Below, one piece after another: positions 1-8,645 of a DNA stretch of 28,058 nt (its first letter is position 1; each line of letters starts with the position of its first letter). A program made the translations under genes and the position numbers. The DNA lies in NCBI GenBank assembly GCA_965365445.1, contig CBDUBS010000031.1, positions 1-28,058 of the forward strand, given 5' to 3'. The notes below the pieces were generated by a model that worked only from the letters and a program-made list of their open reading frames with translations, ran no database searches and was not told where the DNA came from. The DNA comes from CBDUBS01 sp965365445. GTDB taxonomy: Bacteria > Bacteroidota > Rhodothermia > Rhodothermales > DASSAV01.

Positions 1-617
1 GCGGAAAGCAACTCCGGCCGCCGAAGCACCCACACGAATGACAACACCAGCCACGGCGCAAACGAGAGCGCGACGAACTTCGTTTCGTGCCCTGCTACGA
101 GCACAACGGGCAGATAGGTAGTGAGGCCGTATGCGGCGGCGCTCACGACGCCCGCCGGCTTATCCCGTGTCAGAACGACGAGGAGGAGGTACACACCAAG
201 CAGCAAGAGCACGAAGTGCGAACTGGGCCAGATAACGGTCCGGAGCAGGCGCGGCAGACTGTCGATCTGCGGAACGACATGGGGATACAGAATCATGTAC
301 GCCGGCATCCCCCCGAACGCGGCCGGCGTCCACAGCGGAGTCTCGCCGGTAGTTTTTTCGTACTGGATGAGCGCTTCCGCCATCGCCCGCCAGCTAACCA
401 CGTCGGAGGCCAGCAGCTCCTTGCCCGAAAAATGGATCGGTGCAAAAAACCCGAACGACAGGGCCGCCAGCAACCCGATACATACCAGATGTTGCTGCCA
501 ATCCGACAGACGGCTCCACCATGTAAACCACGCCGGGCTTGCCTCCCGCTTTGCCGCTCGCGACGGCTTGCCGGTAGCCGGAGAGGCAGCGCGTCCCGTT
601 CCAGTTTTCTCTGCCAT
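1..617 (-). CDS. YfhO-family membrane protein, N-terminal part (cut by left edge)
   Basis: An open frame starts at ATG 617 and runs off the left end without a stop, giving about 205 residues. After a basic, Ser/Ala-rich start there is a hydrophobic segment near residues 43-60. A periplasmic-type stretch follows, containing ETPLWTPAAFGGMPAY at about residues 91-106, and then further membrane segments from about residue 130 on. The pattern PLW...FGGMPAY just after the first membrane helix is typical of YfhO-like multi-spanning proteins, large GT-C-type membrane proteins common in Bacteroidota and Rhodothermota. Members are linked to cell-surface glycosylation, but the substrate here is unknown. 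It lies 42 bp downstream of gatC and may share its transcript. The family call is fairly sure; the function is not. Confidence 0.75.
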   Translation of the reverse strand, partial: MAEKTGTGRAASPATGKPSRAAKREASPAWFTWWSRLSDWQQHLVCIGLLAALSFGFFAPIHFSGKELLASDVVSWRAMAEALIQYEKTTGETPLWTPAAFGGMPAYMILYPHVVPQIDSLPRLLRTVIWPSSHFVLLLLGVYLLLVVLTRDKPAGVVSAAAYGLTTYLPVVLVAGHETKFVALSFAPWLVLSFVWVLRRPELLS

Positions 618-659
618 GCGTAAGAAAATCAGCCCACGGCGAGCCGCAGGAAAAAACAG

Positions 660-947
660 TTAATCGATGATGCGAGGCACTCTGAAATAGGCGCCGTCTG
701 CATCGGGTGCATTGGCAAGCGCCTCTTCCGTAGTGATCCGCTCCATCACCACATCGTCCCGAACTACGTTGAACAAATCGAGCACATGCGACATCGGAGG
801 TACGTCCGCCGTGTCGAGCTCGTTGAGCTTGGCCATGTAGTCCAGGATGCCGTTCATTTGTTCGGCCAGGCGATGCTCCTCATCGTCGGTAAAATGGAGG
901 CGGGCAAGGGAGGCGATGTGCCTTACATCGTTTATGGAGAGGGACAT
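660..947 (-). CDS. gatC: Aspartyl/glutamyl-tRNA(Asn/Gln) amidotransferase subunit C
   Basis: GatC is the small subunit of the GatCAB complex. The complex converts Glu-tRNA(Gln), and in many bacteria Asp-tRNA(Asn), to the correctly amidated tRNA in the cytoplasm. The 95-residue length is normal for the family. The sequence shows the usual GatC layout: an N-terminal helix containing DVRHIASLARLHF (residues 7-19), a second helix ending ILDYMAKLNELDT, then the loop DVPPMSHVLDLFNVVRDD and the C-terminal FRVPRIID. GatC wraps around GatA and stabilises it. gatA and gatB are not in the window, so the subunits are encoded separately here. The gene is 73 bp downstream of plsC and 42 bp upstream of the YfhO-like gene. 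I am confident of the identity. Confidence 0.95.
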   Translation of the reverse strand: MSLSINDVRHIASLARLHFTDDEEHRLAEQMNGILDYMAKLNELDTADVPPMSHVLDLFNVVRDDVVMERITTEEALANAPDADGAYFRVPRIID

Positions 948-1020
948 GTCGGTGTCCGAGTCGGGGTTCCGGTATAGCGAGGTAACGCGCGTAAGCTAAG
1001 CACGGAATCCGGAAAAACCT

Positions 1021-1857
1021 TTAGTCTACCGGAAATCGGTCGGGAGCGGGGAGGCCTCCGGGTACCGGCAGGGCCCCCGCTATGCGTCGTTCCGCGAGCG
1101 CCATGATCTCCGGTATATCCTTCCGGCGCTTTCCTTCGAGAGAGATCGGTTCGCCGACGGCGATATGGAGCACTCCGGGCCGGGCGACGCGGCGGCGCTC
1201 ATCCATCAGCCGGTAGGCGTCGATGACCGTAACGGGAACGAGCGGCACCCCGGCTTCCAGCGCAATCATGAAAGCGCCTTTCTTAAAGGGTGCGAGCATC
1301 GGAGCGTACGACCGGGAGCCTTCTGCAAAGACAAGTACGGAGTTTCCGCCCCGAATACGTTCTCCGGCTCGCTGGAGGCTCTCCAGGGAGGCTCTGGGGT
1401 CGCTCCGATCGATGTAAACCGATGCGGAATGGCGAACGGCGAAGCCCAGGAATGGGATACGGCTCAGTTCGATTTTGGCGACAAAGCCGAATGGATAAGG
1501 CAGCCAACCGGCCAGCGCAAGGATATCCAGCAAACACTGGTGGTTGGATATGAATACGTATGGCCGAGAGGGATCGAGCGGCGCCTGCTCGGTAACGACG
1601 GCCCGGATGCCGATACCCCGGAGGATGGTCCGTCCCCAGATGCTCGACCACTTCTTGAAGTTGCGGGCGGTCGGGTCGAACCGGTGACCGATCATCTGAA
1701 GGAAACTGCTGGGAATGGTAACGAGCAGGGCCCAGAGGCCGAACCACATAAACAGAAGGCGCGTCGAGATCGACACCGGCGGGCCCCAGTACGGCTCATC
1801 GAGTGGAGACGCCGACCGGGGTGAACGGATTTCTTCTTCCATACGTTCCTGTACCAT
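1021..1857 (-). CDS. plsC: 1-acyl-sn-glycerol-3-phosphate acyltransferase (PlsC family)
   Basis: Enzymes of this family transfer an acyl chain to lysophosphatidic acid at the inner membrane, making phosphatidic acid for phospholipid synthesis. The 278-residue protein has a hydrophobic N-terminal segment (about residues 33-55). The acyltransferase signature NHQCLLD (residues 105-111, the NHx4D catalytic motif) follows, then the glycerol-phosphate-binding motif EGSRS (179-183, a variant of EGTRS) and the late motif VPLVPVTV (204-211). ATG 1857 has little Shine-Dalgarno sequence, whereas an in-frame ATG at 1842 is preceded by AGGA, so the true protein may be five residues shorter. The gene is 19 bp from the stop of the upstream isomerase-like gene. 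A lyso-ornithine-lipid acyltransferase (OlsA type) is a less likely alternative. Confidence 0.88.
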   Translation of the reverse strand: MVQERMEEEIRSPRSASPLDEPYWGPPVSISTRLLFMWFGLWALLVTIPSSFLQMIGHRFDPTARNFKKWSSIWGRTILRGIGIRAVVTEQAPLDPSRPYVFISNHQCLLDILALAGWLPYPFGFVAKIELSRIPFLGFAVRHSASVYIDRSDPRASLESLQRAGERIRGGNSVLVFAEGSRSYAPMLAPFKKGAFMIALEAGVPLVPVTVIDAYRLMDERRRVARPGVLHIAVGEPISLEGKRRKDIPEIMALAERRIAGALPVPGGLPAPDRFPVD

Positions 1858-1876
1858 ATACGGCCTGCCGCACCCG

Positions 1877-2662
1877 TTATTTTCCGGCGTCTCGGATCAG
1901 TTGAATGAGTCGTGAAGCGTCTTTAAGCCCGGCCTTAGGCCGGGGATCGCATAGCACTTCCAGGCTAATGGGCCCGTTGAATCCCTGCGCCGCCAGACCG
2001 GCCATCTGGCGATTCCAGTCCACTTCTCCCTCCGCTACTCCGGCAGGTTCCCAGAACGGACCGCTACGCCGGATGTTGGCGCACCGAACCAGCATGACCC
2101 GGCCGGAGAGGGCTGCGAGTCCCCGTTCGGGAGGCTCGCCGGCTTCCAGGCCCGCAGCGGGCCGCCATGCCGCCCCTACGTTCGGATGATCGACCCGTTC
2201 GAGAAAGCGGGCGAGTTCGGCGCCGGTGCCCACGGACAGGTACGGGCCATTCAGAACGGCCAGTTCGATGCCCTGTGCGGCGGCGCGGCGGCCGGCTTCG
2301 TTCAACGTCCGGGCAGCCGCCTCCCATTCTTCGGGCTCCTCTTTCGCAAAGCAAGAAACGACCACTCTGTTGCAGCCTATCCTGCGGCAGAACCGCAAGG
2401 TTTCTTCTAGAGCGTTTACCTCGTTCATCCGATAAACCTTGTCGGATGCAGGTCCTTCGAACAAAGAGGGGGCAACGGCGCATACAGGTATTTCCGCCTC
2501 CGCCAGGCGGCGTTTCAAACGCGCTTCGTTAACGAAAGGCACGATATCGCCCGGCCGGCCCACTGAACGAAGCTCGACTCCCTCCAGACCCCATAGCAGG
2601 GTATAGTGGAGCGCGCGATCCAGATCGCTCGTAACGCTATCGGTCAGCCAGCAGGGAATCAT
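1877..2662 (-). CDS. Sugar phosphate isomerase/epimerase-like TIM-barrel protein, probably lacking metal ligands
   Basis: The 261-residue protein resembles the xylose-isomerase-like (AP endonuclease family 2) TIM barrel. An early strand reads WGLEGVELRSVG, a middle helix reads EWEAAARTLNEAGRRAAAQG, and the last strand reads GPISLEV. ATG 2662 is chosen because the family begins this way; the open frame extends further upstream but that extension overlaps the previous gene and is Arg/Gly/Pro-rich shadow sequence. Active members bind a divalent metal through Glu, Asp, His and Glu. Here the strand expected to give the first Glu reads LAVLNGP, the expected Asp strand reads VGAAWRP and the expected His strand reads LVRCANI; only the final Glu (SLEV) is obvious. 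Catalysis is therefore doubtful. The weak box TATATTGG on the minus strand (2697-2704) could be a promoter element. Confidence 0.7.
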   Translation of the reverse strand: MIPCWLTDSVTSDLDRALHYTLLWGLEGVELRSVGRPGDIVPFVNEARLKRRLAEAEIPVCAVAPSLFEGPASDKVYRMNEVNALEETLRFCRRIGCNRVVVSCFAKEEPEEWEAAARTLNEAGRRAAAQGIELAVLNGPYLSVGTGAELARFLERVDHPNVGAAWRPAAGLEAGEPPERGLAALSGRVMLVRCANIRRSGPFWEPAGVAEGEVDWNRQMAGLAAQGFNGPISLEVLCDPRPKAGLKDASRLIQLIRDAGK

Positions 2663-2745
2663 GACAGGTTCTGTAACACAATCTGAAAAAACGGCCCCAA
2701 TATAGCCATTCTCGATACGGAATGCCTGCCTCGAAGCCGACGCCT

Positions 2746-4170
2746 TTACCTGAGGGTCCCGGCAGGCGTCCATAACGAATCGACCATGGGCTGCACCGGC
2801 GCCGGTGTGACGACTTCCTGCAACAGCATCCGATGGCCCTCCTCGGCCATTTGAATGGCCTCGACGCGGGCGCGCTGGAAGATGCCGGAAAGCGTCAGAG
2901 CATTTTTCGAGGGACTTCCCGGCGGCGCCGGGTGTTGGACCTGCGCCGGCACGAAGAGGCGGCCGGAGCCAAACAGGGTGTCGGCTGGTGGAGCAACCCA
3001 ACGAAGCGGTATATGGTAGGCGTCGAGCGTTTGCTTCACCTCCATACGTCGTTCCTCAGGCAACCCGACATACAGGACGCTGTGTGTTTTTTGCAGGGGC
3101 CAGAAGGGGGTTTGCAGGTACTGTTCCATCCCCGTCCGCTCCATACGTGAACCGGAAAAAACGGCAAACAGGATGGTACGCTCCGGAAGGAACGACCTTC
3201 GCGCGAAAAAGCTGTAGTTTCGGGCCAGCTCCAGCATCGCGGCCGCGCCGATACCGAAGTGTTGCAGATCGAGGGTATGCGAACCGGCGGCGGGGCCTAT
3301 AGCGTCGATATCGGCGCAAACCAGAATCAGTTCGTCGGACAATTCCGGGTTTTTGCCGGCCACATATCCCATGACGTTGACGGCCGAAGCAGACGGATAA
3401 TAGGTAGCGGCAACCCGAACGGAAAGGGGTGCTTCGAGGAGGGTGGTGCGCCAGCCGGGCGTATGGTCGGCCTTCAGATCGGGGATGAGGCGCCGGGCGA
3501 CATGAGGCAGAATGCGTACAACGATCATTCCAGGCAAGGGAGACGAAGCGGATTTGAGCGCCAGCGGTCCTGCAACAAGCACGGTCGTGACCCCCTGCCT
3601 GCGCAGCCATTGCATGAAGGGGGTGGTAGCGGCGGAATCCGGGATCAGCACCCCTCGTCCTCGCAGGAATGACGTGCCGGCCGCCGCCGTAGTGTCCGGG
3701 ATGCCGAGGGCCACGTGAAGGTCGTGCAAGACAACAGCGCCGGAGTCGCTGCGCCCGTCGGGGAGAAAATCGATGGCAGGCGAAAAACGAAGCGAATCCG
3801 GCCCTTCCACCGACATCGAGGCGCTATGCAGGACGTTCAGCGGGACCGGGTAGGCAACCAGATAGTCGTCTACGAGCACCGGTTGCAGCGAAAACTCGCT
3901 CATGCGGGAAGCCACATACGCAGCCACGCGCGCCATTCCCGGCGTCCCGGTCTGTCGGCCTTCCGCTTCGGCGCCGTTGAAAAACCGCAGGTGTTCCTCG
4001 ATGAGCGCTTCACGCCACACCGGCCGGGCGGGCGACGGGCGCTCGGGTTCCTTCGAAACGGATACGACACGGCAACCGGCCACGCTTGCGCAACACCAGC
4101 CAAGCAAGACGATGCCTGCCCACCAGAATGAGCGCGAGAAAGGGGGCGAGGACCGAGCCGGACGTATCAC
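2746..4170 (-). CDS. Putative lipoprotein, degenerate M28-type (zinc aminopeptidase-like) fold
   Basis: With the GTG start at 4170 the product is 474 residues and opens with a short basic stretch, the hydrophobic WWAGIVLLGWCCASVAG and a lipobox Cys (VAGC), so it is likely a lipid-anchored envelope protein. A TTG at 4239 is the only earlier start; it falls inside a hairpin and would bury the signal peptide. The body resembles M28 peptidases: a domain-start helix with TPGMARVAAYVASRM, then LILVCADIDAIG where the family has a metal-binding HxD, and a helix AAAMLELARNYSFFARRSFLPERTI (shown here in part) like the helix after the GADDN motif. The zinc ligands are missing: no HxD, no DDN, and SGSRMERTG replaces the GEEQG stretch. 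It is probably a non-catalytic relative. It follows the secretin by 123 bp and could be part of the same transcript. Confidence 0.65.
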   Translation of the reverse strand: MIRPARSSPPFSRSFWWAGIVLLGWCCASVAGCRVVSVSKEPERPSPARPVWREALIEEHLRFFNGAEAEGRQTGTPGMARVAAYVASRMSEFSLQPVLVDDYLVAYPVPLNVLHSASMSVEGPDSLRFSPAIDFLPDGRSDSGAVVLHDLHVALGIPDTTAAAGTSFLRGRGVLIPDSAATTPFMQWLRRQGVTTVLVAGPLALKSASSPLPGMIVVRILPHVARRLIPDLKADHTPGWRTTLLEAPLSVRVAATYYPSASAVNVMGYVAGKNPELSDELILVCADIDAIGPAAGSHTLDLQHFGIGAAAMLELARNYSFFARRSFLPERTILFAVFSGSRMERTGMEQYLQTPFWPLQKTHSVLYVGLPEERRMEVKQTLDAYHIPLRWVAPPADTLFGSGRLFVPAQVQHPAPPGSPSKNALTLSGIFQRARVEAIQMAEEGHRMLLQEVVTPAPVQPMVDSLWTPAGTLR

Positions 4171-4231
4171 AGAAAAAGGCAGCGCCCTGCGGCGGAATGA
4201 AATGAGCGGGATAGAGCTTCCAAACGCGGCA

Positions 4232-4258
4232 GCGGGCAACCCGATCCGGATTGCCCGC
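4232..4258 (-). terminator. Hairpin between secretin gene and lipoprotein gene
   Basis: GCGGGCAA (4232-4239) and TTGCCCGC (4251-4258) form a perfect 8-bp stem with an 11-nt loop, 35 bp past the secretin stop codon. No real T-run follows on the minus strand, so it may be a weak terminator, a transcript stabiliser or chance. Confidence 0.35.
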
Positions 4259-4293
4259 CTGAAACCGCTCCTGTCAGAAAAATTAACGCGGAT

Positions 4294-5652
4294 TTACTGG
4301 CTCGCACCCGCTTCGATACCTCGCTGAGCGCGTTCGAGCCGGCTGCGCATCTGCTGTCGTTGCCGTTCCAGCAGGTTCATTTCGAAGGGCCGCAGGGACC
4401 GGGCCCGGAGCGGATCGAGCATCTGAGCCTGGAGCACGATGAGCAATTCTTTCTGTACCGTCGTTTTTTGCGTGCGGCCGAACAGGTAGCGCAGGCCGAA
4501 AAACCATCCCGGCAGATCTTTCAATACCGGAATGCCACGGCGCGAGACGGTCTCCTCAGTGGAGTACAGCCCACCGATAACCGTCTGCTCTCCGTCGAGC
4601 AGGAGCACTTTGGTGTTGGCGGTATTTTTATCGATGATGGGTCCGGCCAGCGACACGCGGCTGTTCGATTTTTCAACAAGCACGTCGAGATGGATGAAAT
4701 CCATCGTGGGGGAGCCCACCGAATCAGCGAGAGGCTCTGTGATGACCGTCGGGGTCACGTCGATGATGATGCCGGTGGAGAAAAACTGCGTCAGCGTATT
4801 GCCGGCGTAGTCGCGCGTCTGCACCGGGATATCCGACCCGATCTGGATTTCTCCTTTTTCGCCGCTCTGGACCGTAACCTGTGGGTTGGCGATGGTTTCG
4901 CCTACGCCCTGGTCTTCGAGAAGCCGGAAAAACTGGGTCAGGTGCGAAAAGTCGATCAGGTCCGGCGCCGCGATGTAGTCGCTCAGGTTATCGAATACCT
5001 TATCGGTTTTCAGGTAGAAGCGCGGGCGCTGATCCATGTTGCTGCCACTGCTGCCGGACCCGCTGCCCTGGTTGCCGCTGTTTGGATCACCGAAGAAAAT
5101 ATTCCAGTCGATGCCGATATCCCGGGCCTTTGTCTGGTTCAGGTCGAACAGGATAGCGTTGATCTGGATCTCCCGTGAAAGCAGGCTCGCCGGCTTGGCG
5201 GCCAGTTTGGAGGCGGGTTCGATGCCGCGCTCGGAAACACCGGACCGTACGTCCGCCCCGACGACCAGATCCGCTTCCTGAGCGGGTTCTACCATGAAGA
5301 ACCGCTCTGTTTCGCGGTAAGCCAGGCCATTGTAATCCAGCACGAGTTCCAGCGCGTCCAGAAAGTGCATTCCCGCAATGGAAATACCGATGGGGTCCTT
5401 TCTGGATTCCGGATCGATGACCATCTTCCCCGTCACCCGCTGGAAAATGGGATTCAGGAAATCGATGAACTGGTCGAACGGGGTGGAAGGCAGCAGCGAT
5501 ACCAACTGGTCGGACGGGATGTATGTCCGGAGCTGGCGCTGTGTAGGCTGATCCTGCGCAACGGCATCGGTTGGCTGCGTCGCGCACAGGATAAGCGTCA
5601 GGCACAGCCATAATCCGAGGTGTGCGTTGCGGTTGAGCGGGATCTGTGTCAT
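4294..5652 (-). CDS. Secretin of the type IV pilus (PilQ/GspD family), short form
   Basis: Secretins form the outer-membrane ring through which the pilus leaves the cell. This 452-residue protein has a Sec signal peptide (hydrophobic LGLWLCLTLILCATQ, probable cleavage near AVAQD, about residue 33). One small N-domain follows (about 45-120, including DPIGISIAGMHFLDALELVL, typical of the STN/N0 fold). The secretin core starts near residue 160 and includes ETIANPQVTVQSGEKGEIQIGSDIP (shown in part), GIIIDVTPTV and the membrane-insertion signature RRGIPVLKDLPGWFFGLRYLFG (in part). A Gly/Ser-rich insert lies near residues 190-205. It has no AMIN domain and only one N-domain, so it is shorter than typical PilQ (about 700 residues). 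Position after the pilMN and pilOP fusions matches the pilMNOPQ order. The family call is very secure; pilQ is its likely role. Confidence 0.9.
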   Translation of the reverse strand: MTQIPLNRNAHLGLWLCLTLILCATQPTDAVAQDQPTQRQLRTYIPSDQLVSLLPSTPFDQFIDFLNPIFQRVTGKMVIDPESRKDPIGISIAGMHFLDALELVLDYNGLAYRETERFFMVEPAQEADLVVGADVRSGVSERGIEPASKLAAKPASLLSREIQINAILFDLNQTKARDIGIDWNIFFGDPNSGNQGSGSGSSGSNMDQRPRFYLKTDKVFDNLSDYIAAPDLIDFSHLTQFFRLLEDQGVGETIANPQVTVQSGEKGEIQIGSDIPVQTRDYAGNTLTQFFSTGIIIDVTPTVITEPLADSVGSPTMDFIHLDVLVEKSNSRVSLAGPIIDKNTANTKVLLLDGEQTVIGGLYSTEETVSRRGIPVLKDLPGWFFGLRYLFGRTQKTTVQKELLIVLQAQMLDPLRARSLRPFEMNLLERQRQQMRSRLERAQRGIEAGASQ

Positions 5653-5775
5653 AGCGGTTCGTGCTCCACTTCGTTGTCTTTGTTGCCGAGGCTGTGGTCC
5701 GGATGGTGGCAGCCCTGCCGACCGGGACGGATGGATTGGCTCCGTCGCGGCTCCGGGTGGTTGTATGAGTGCGTG

Positions 5776-6771
5776 CTACTGGTTTGTAATCGGGGCAAGG
5801 CGAGCATCGCCCCGCGCCTGAGTAAACGGATTGCCGGAATCGAGATTGAGTTCGATTTCGTCGGCGATGCCCCCTTTGTTCAGGCGGGCGACGACGCTGC
5901 CCCGCTGCGGATCGACCGTGGTGATCTGGCCGAGGTAAACCTCATCTCCCACGCCGGCGCGCCGAAAGCCGTTGGCATCCTGAAACACGGCCTTACCGGC
6001 CACGATGGCTACCAGTACGGCCTTTTCCACGTCGATCAGCCCGTTGGTATTCGGGGGCAGGTTTTTCATGACTACCGGGAAGAATGGATTGGAAGCCGGG
6101 CGCATGGAAGGCAATACGCTGGAAGGCACCGTCGGGAGCTGCGCAGCCGCCAGAAGCACTCCTCCTTCCGGCGTGGCCGCACCGGATTTTTCGGCGCTCA
6201 TGCCCTTCAGTCCGTCGAAATAGGCGTCTATCTTGAGGGAAAAGGAAACCATAACTTCCATCCGTTCCGCCACCGCTTTTTTATCCTTCGTCATCACGTC
6301 TTCGTGATCGATGGTGAGCTCTCGGATGCGATAAAGGGCGCGGTTGTTTTCGAGTCCCCACAGGAAATGGTACAGGCTGGCGTAGAATGCCCGACCCGAC
6401 GCTTCATAGGTGTAATAACTGTAATCGGGGCGGCGGGTTATTCCGTCCAGGGTGACATCGAAATTTTTGAAGCCGACACGGGTCAGGTCGTTCAAATACC
6501 CGATGACTTCCGGGCTGCTGATGGAATCCGGGATCACCTTGTACCGCGCGTTCCACCGGCTGAGTGCTTCCATGGCCATCTGGTCGGACTGAGCGGCCTC
6601 TACCAGCAGCGCCCCGACTTCACCCTGTTTCAGCCGAGCCACTTCTTCGGCGCGGCGGGCCCGCTCCAGCTCTTCGGGTTGCTGCACGAAGGTTACATAC
6701 ACCCCGGCGCCGGTCGTCATGAGCCAGATAAAGGCGAGAACGATGAGATTGCGGGTTGAATTGAGCTTCAT
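5776..6771 (-). CDS. PilO-PilP-like fusion, type IV pilus alignment protein
   Basis: PilO and PilP normally are separate proteins linking the inner-membrane pilus motor to the secretin. This 331-residue product seems to join them. It has a short cytoplasmic start and one transmembrane helix (about residues 8-28). A charged coiled coil follows (about 30-65), then an alpha/beta region (about 80-185) compatible with the PilO ferredoxin-like fold. A Pro/Ser/Ala-rich linker covers about 190-235. The C-terminal beta domain (about 240-318, with GDEVYLGQITTVDPQRGSVVA) reads like PilP, whose job is to contact the secretin. PilP is normally a lipoprotein; here the fused helix anchors it instead. The gene is 55 bp after pilMN and 123 bp before the secretin gene; no gene or clear hairpin was seen in that 123-bp gap. 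The PilO half is weakly conserved, so this call relies on gene order as well as sequence. Confidence 0.72.
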   Translation of the reverse strand: MKLNSTRNLIVLAFIWLMTTGAGVYVTFVQQPEELERARRAEEVARLKQGEVGALLVEAAQSDQMAMEALSRWNARYKVIPDSISSPEVIGYLNDLTRVGFKNFDVTLDGITRRPDYSYYTYEASGRAFYASLYHFLWGLENNRALYRIRELTIDHEDVMTKDKKAVAERMEVMVSFSLKIDAYFDGLKGMSAEKSGAATPEGGVLLAAAQLPTVPSSVLPSMRPASNPFFPVVMKNLPPNTNGLIDVEKAVLVAIVAGKAVFQDANGFRRAGVGDEVYLGQITTVDPQRGSVVARLNKGGIADEIELNLDSGNPFTQARGDARLAPITNQ

Positions 6772-6826
6772 GGCTTATCTATGCGTTAGCCGGTCGTTGG
6801 TCATATAAAGGGGGGATTCGAATACG

Positions 6827-8602
6827 TCAGTTGGCTTTTGCGGACAGCATGACGCCGGCCTGCTCGGCGGCTTTTTCGCGGAGGTACAGGGCCGCCTGGG
6901 GCAATTCGTATCCGAGCGGCACCTGCATCGTAAACGAGTAAACGGTTGCATCCCGGATTTCCGAGAATTGCAGCGCTTCTACGTCGCCGTTGAGCCGTTC
7001 GGCAAATTCGACCACCTTTTCCCGCGACGTCGCACTGCCTACGAGTTCCACCATCGTATCGCCCGGATGCCATCCTTCGACCCAGAGGCCGGGGGTGCGG
7101 GCGGTTTCCCGGGAAAGCTTTTCCAACCCGCGGCTCCAGCGGTCGCTGCCGACGAGTAGTGAATCCAGTACACTCAGGGCCTGTGTGTACGCGGTATGCA
7201 CCGCATGCAGGCTATCGATGCGGGCCTGGAGCACCCTGGGTTCCGCGTTCTCCAGATCAGGCGGAAAGTGCCTAAGCTTTTCGTTCGCCGTGTCGATCTT
7301 CCCCTCCATCGCGACGAACCGGCCGCCGAAGAAGAAAGCCGTCATGAAAAGCAGCACGCTCAAGAAAAGCACCGGGAGCGTAAACGGCAGGACGATCTTC
7401 TTCCGGAGGTATTTCCTCGGGAGCAGGTTGACCTCTTCGAACGGAGTCGTTGCGCGTGAGGTTTTCAGAAGCCGGAACGCCGTGACCGTGGCTACCGCCA
7501 GCGGAACGGGCCGATGGGACGCACCCATCTCGCCGCCGGGCAGAAAGTCGTGCAGCGACGACACCCGTACTTCGGGGAAGAAAATCCGGAAGCTCTCGAT
7601 GAGGTCGATCTCGTGGTCTTCGCTGAGCACGATGACATCCTGGACGTCGTCGATGCCGTATTCGTCCTGTTGCAGCAGCACGCGGCTGCATATGGTTTCG
7701 GGCGAGTCGAAGGCCGTCAGCGAGCGCATACTTTCGTAGTGATGAAGCTGCTCGCCTTTGACGAACATGACCAACGTATCGTCCATACCGGTGCGGACGA
7801 CGAGGGTATGTCCTGTTTTTCCGTGGCTCGCTTCCGAGGTGCGGGCCGCCATGCGGGCAATGCCCAGGTAGAGCGACGATTCCGTATCGAGCAGGCGGAT
7901 CGAGGGCATAGGCTCGTCCTTCTGGGCGCGCAGAATGCCCAGCGTGCCCGCGACGGGTTCGGAAGGTTTCGCCACCAGAGCCAGATAGCGCATCTCCCCA
8001 TCTTCCGATGGCGTCATCGGTACGAAGGCGACGCGCTCTTCGTCGATATCGCCCTGGTGCTGCGCCTCGAGGAGGCTCATGAGCTGCTCAGGGGCAGGTT
8101 TTTTGCGTCCTTTTTCCGGGTTTGATCCGGCTTTGCGGCGCATTTTCTCCGGGACGCGCAGCTCGATGTGCGTCACGTCGGAGGAGGGCACCGAGAAGGC
8201 CACCGTGGGTTTCGGGTAGCCGGCCCGGGCGCACTCGTCCAGCATCTCGCTCAACTCGAACTCGAAGGTAAGCGGAGCGGCGGAGTGATCGGAGCCGTTG
8301 CGTTTGTCTCCGCCGAGGCCCAGGGCAGCCATTTCGCTGCTCAGGAATAACTCGCTTCCTGCGGCCGCCCCTGGAGCGTTGTCGCCGATATGCAGCGTAA
8401 AGTCGTTGCCGGAGGCTTCGTGCATATCCACGCCTGCCGCCACCATAGCCGGATGCTGCGTGATGGCCCGAGAAACGCGGTGGCGCACCATGCGGTGTAA
8501 TACCACGGGCTCTACCGTTCCGGCCTGGAGAAGCACCCCGAAGACGGCGCGACCGGTTACGGTTACGCCGAGCACATATTCGTTTGATTTGTTCGTTTTC
8601 AT
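6827..8602 (-). CDS. PilM-PilN-like fusion, type IV pilus alignment protein
   Basis: PilM is a cytoplasmic actin-like protein that binds the short N-terminal tail of PilN, a single-pass inner-membrane protein. Here one 591-residue chain holds both. About residues 1-385 are cytoplasmic; they begin NEYVLGVTVTGRAVFGVLL, as in actin-like ATPase folds, and contain AFSVPSSDVTHIEL. At about 388-400 comes EEVNLLPRKYLRKK, which is the PilN INLLP-type motif that normally docks into PilM. A transmembrane helix (about 403-427), a periplasmic coiled coil (about 430-485) and an alpha/beta domain follow. ATG 8602 is chosen because it sits right before the conserved domain; a GTG at 8632 would add ten residues. 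The gene is 43 bp after pilT and 55 bp before pilOP, so the three form one unit with the secretin gene. Fusion makes the PilM:PilN ratio fixed at 1:1. Confidence 0.78.
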   Translation of the reverse strand: MKTNKSNEYVLGVTVTGRAVFGVLLQAGTVEPVVLHRMVRHRVSRAITQHPAMVAAGVDMHEASGNDFTLHIGDNAPGAAAGSELFLSSEMAALGLGGDKRNGSDHSAAPLTFEFELSEMLDECARAGYPKPTVAFSVPSSDVTHIELRVPEKMRRKAGSNPEKGRKKPAPEQLMSLLEAQHQGDIDEERVAFVPMTPSEDGEMRYLALVAKPSEPVAGTLGILRAQKDEPMPSIRLLDTESSLYLGIARMAARTSEASHGKTGHTLVVRTGMDDTLVMFVKGEQLHHYESMRSLTAFDSPETICSRVLLQQDEYGIDDVQDVIVLSEDHEIDLIESFRIFFPEVRVSSLHDFLPGGEMGASHRPVPLAVATVTAFRLLKTSRATTPFEEVNLLPRKYLRKKIVLPFTLPVLFLSVLLFMTAFFFGGRFVAMEGKIDTANEKLRHFPPDLENAEPRVLQARIDSLHAVHTAYTQALSVLDSLLVGSDRWSRGLEKLSRETARTPGLWVEGWHPGDTMVELVGSATSREKVVEFAERLNGDVEALQFSEIRDATVYSFTMQVPLGYELPQAALYLREKAAEQAGVMLSAKAN

Positions 8603-8645
8603 AGCGCGTCGAGAGTTCCCGTTTCTGCCCACCGGTCAGGTCCGG

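Noticed and set aside
2663..3001. Upstream extension of the isomerase-like frame to 3001
   Set aside because: The extra 113 residues overlap the lipoprotein gene, are Arg/Gly/Pro-rich and match no fold; the family start fits ATG 2662.
4171..4239. TTG start at 4239 for the M28-like lipoprotein
   Set aside because: It lies inside a hairpin and would place 24 extra residues before the signal peptide; GTG 4170 gives a normal lipoprotein signal.
5653..5775. Possible small gene between pilOP and the secretin gene
   Set aside because: No start with a ribosome site and no plausible minus-strand frame; it appears to be spacer.
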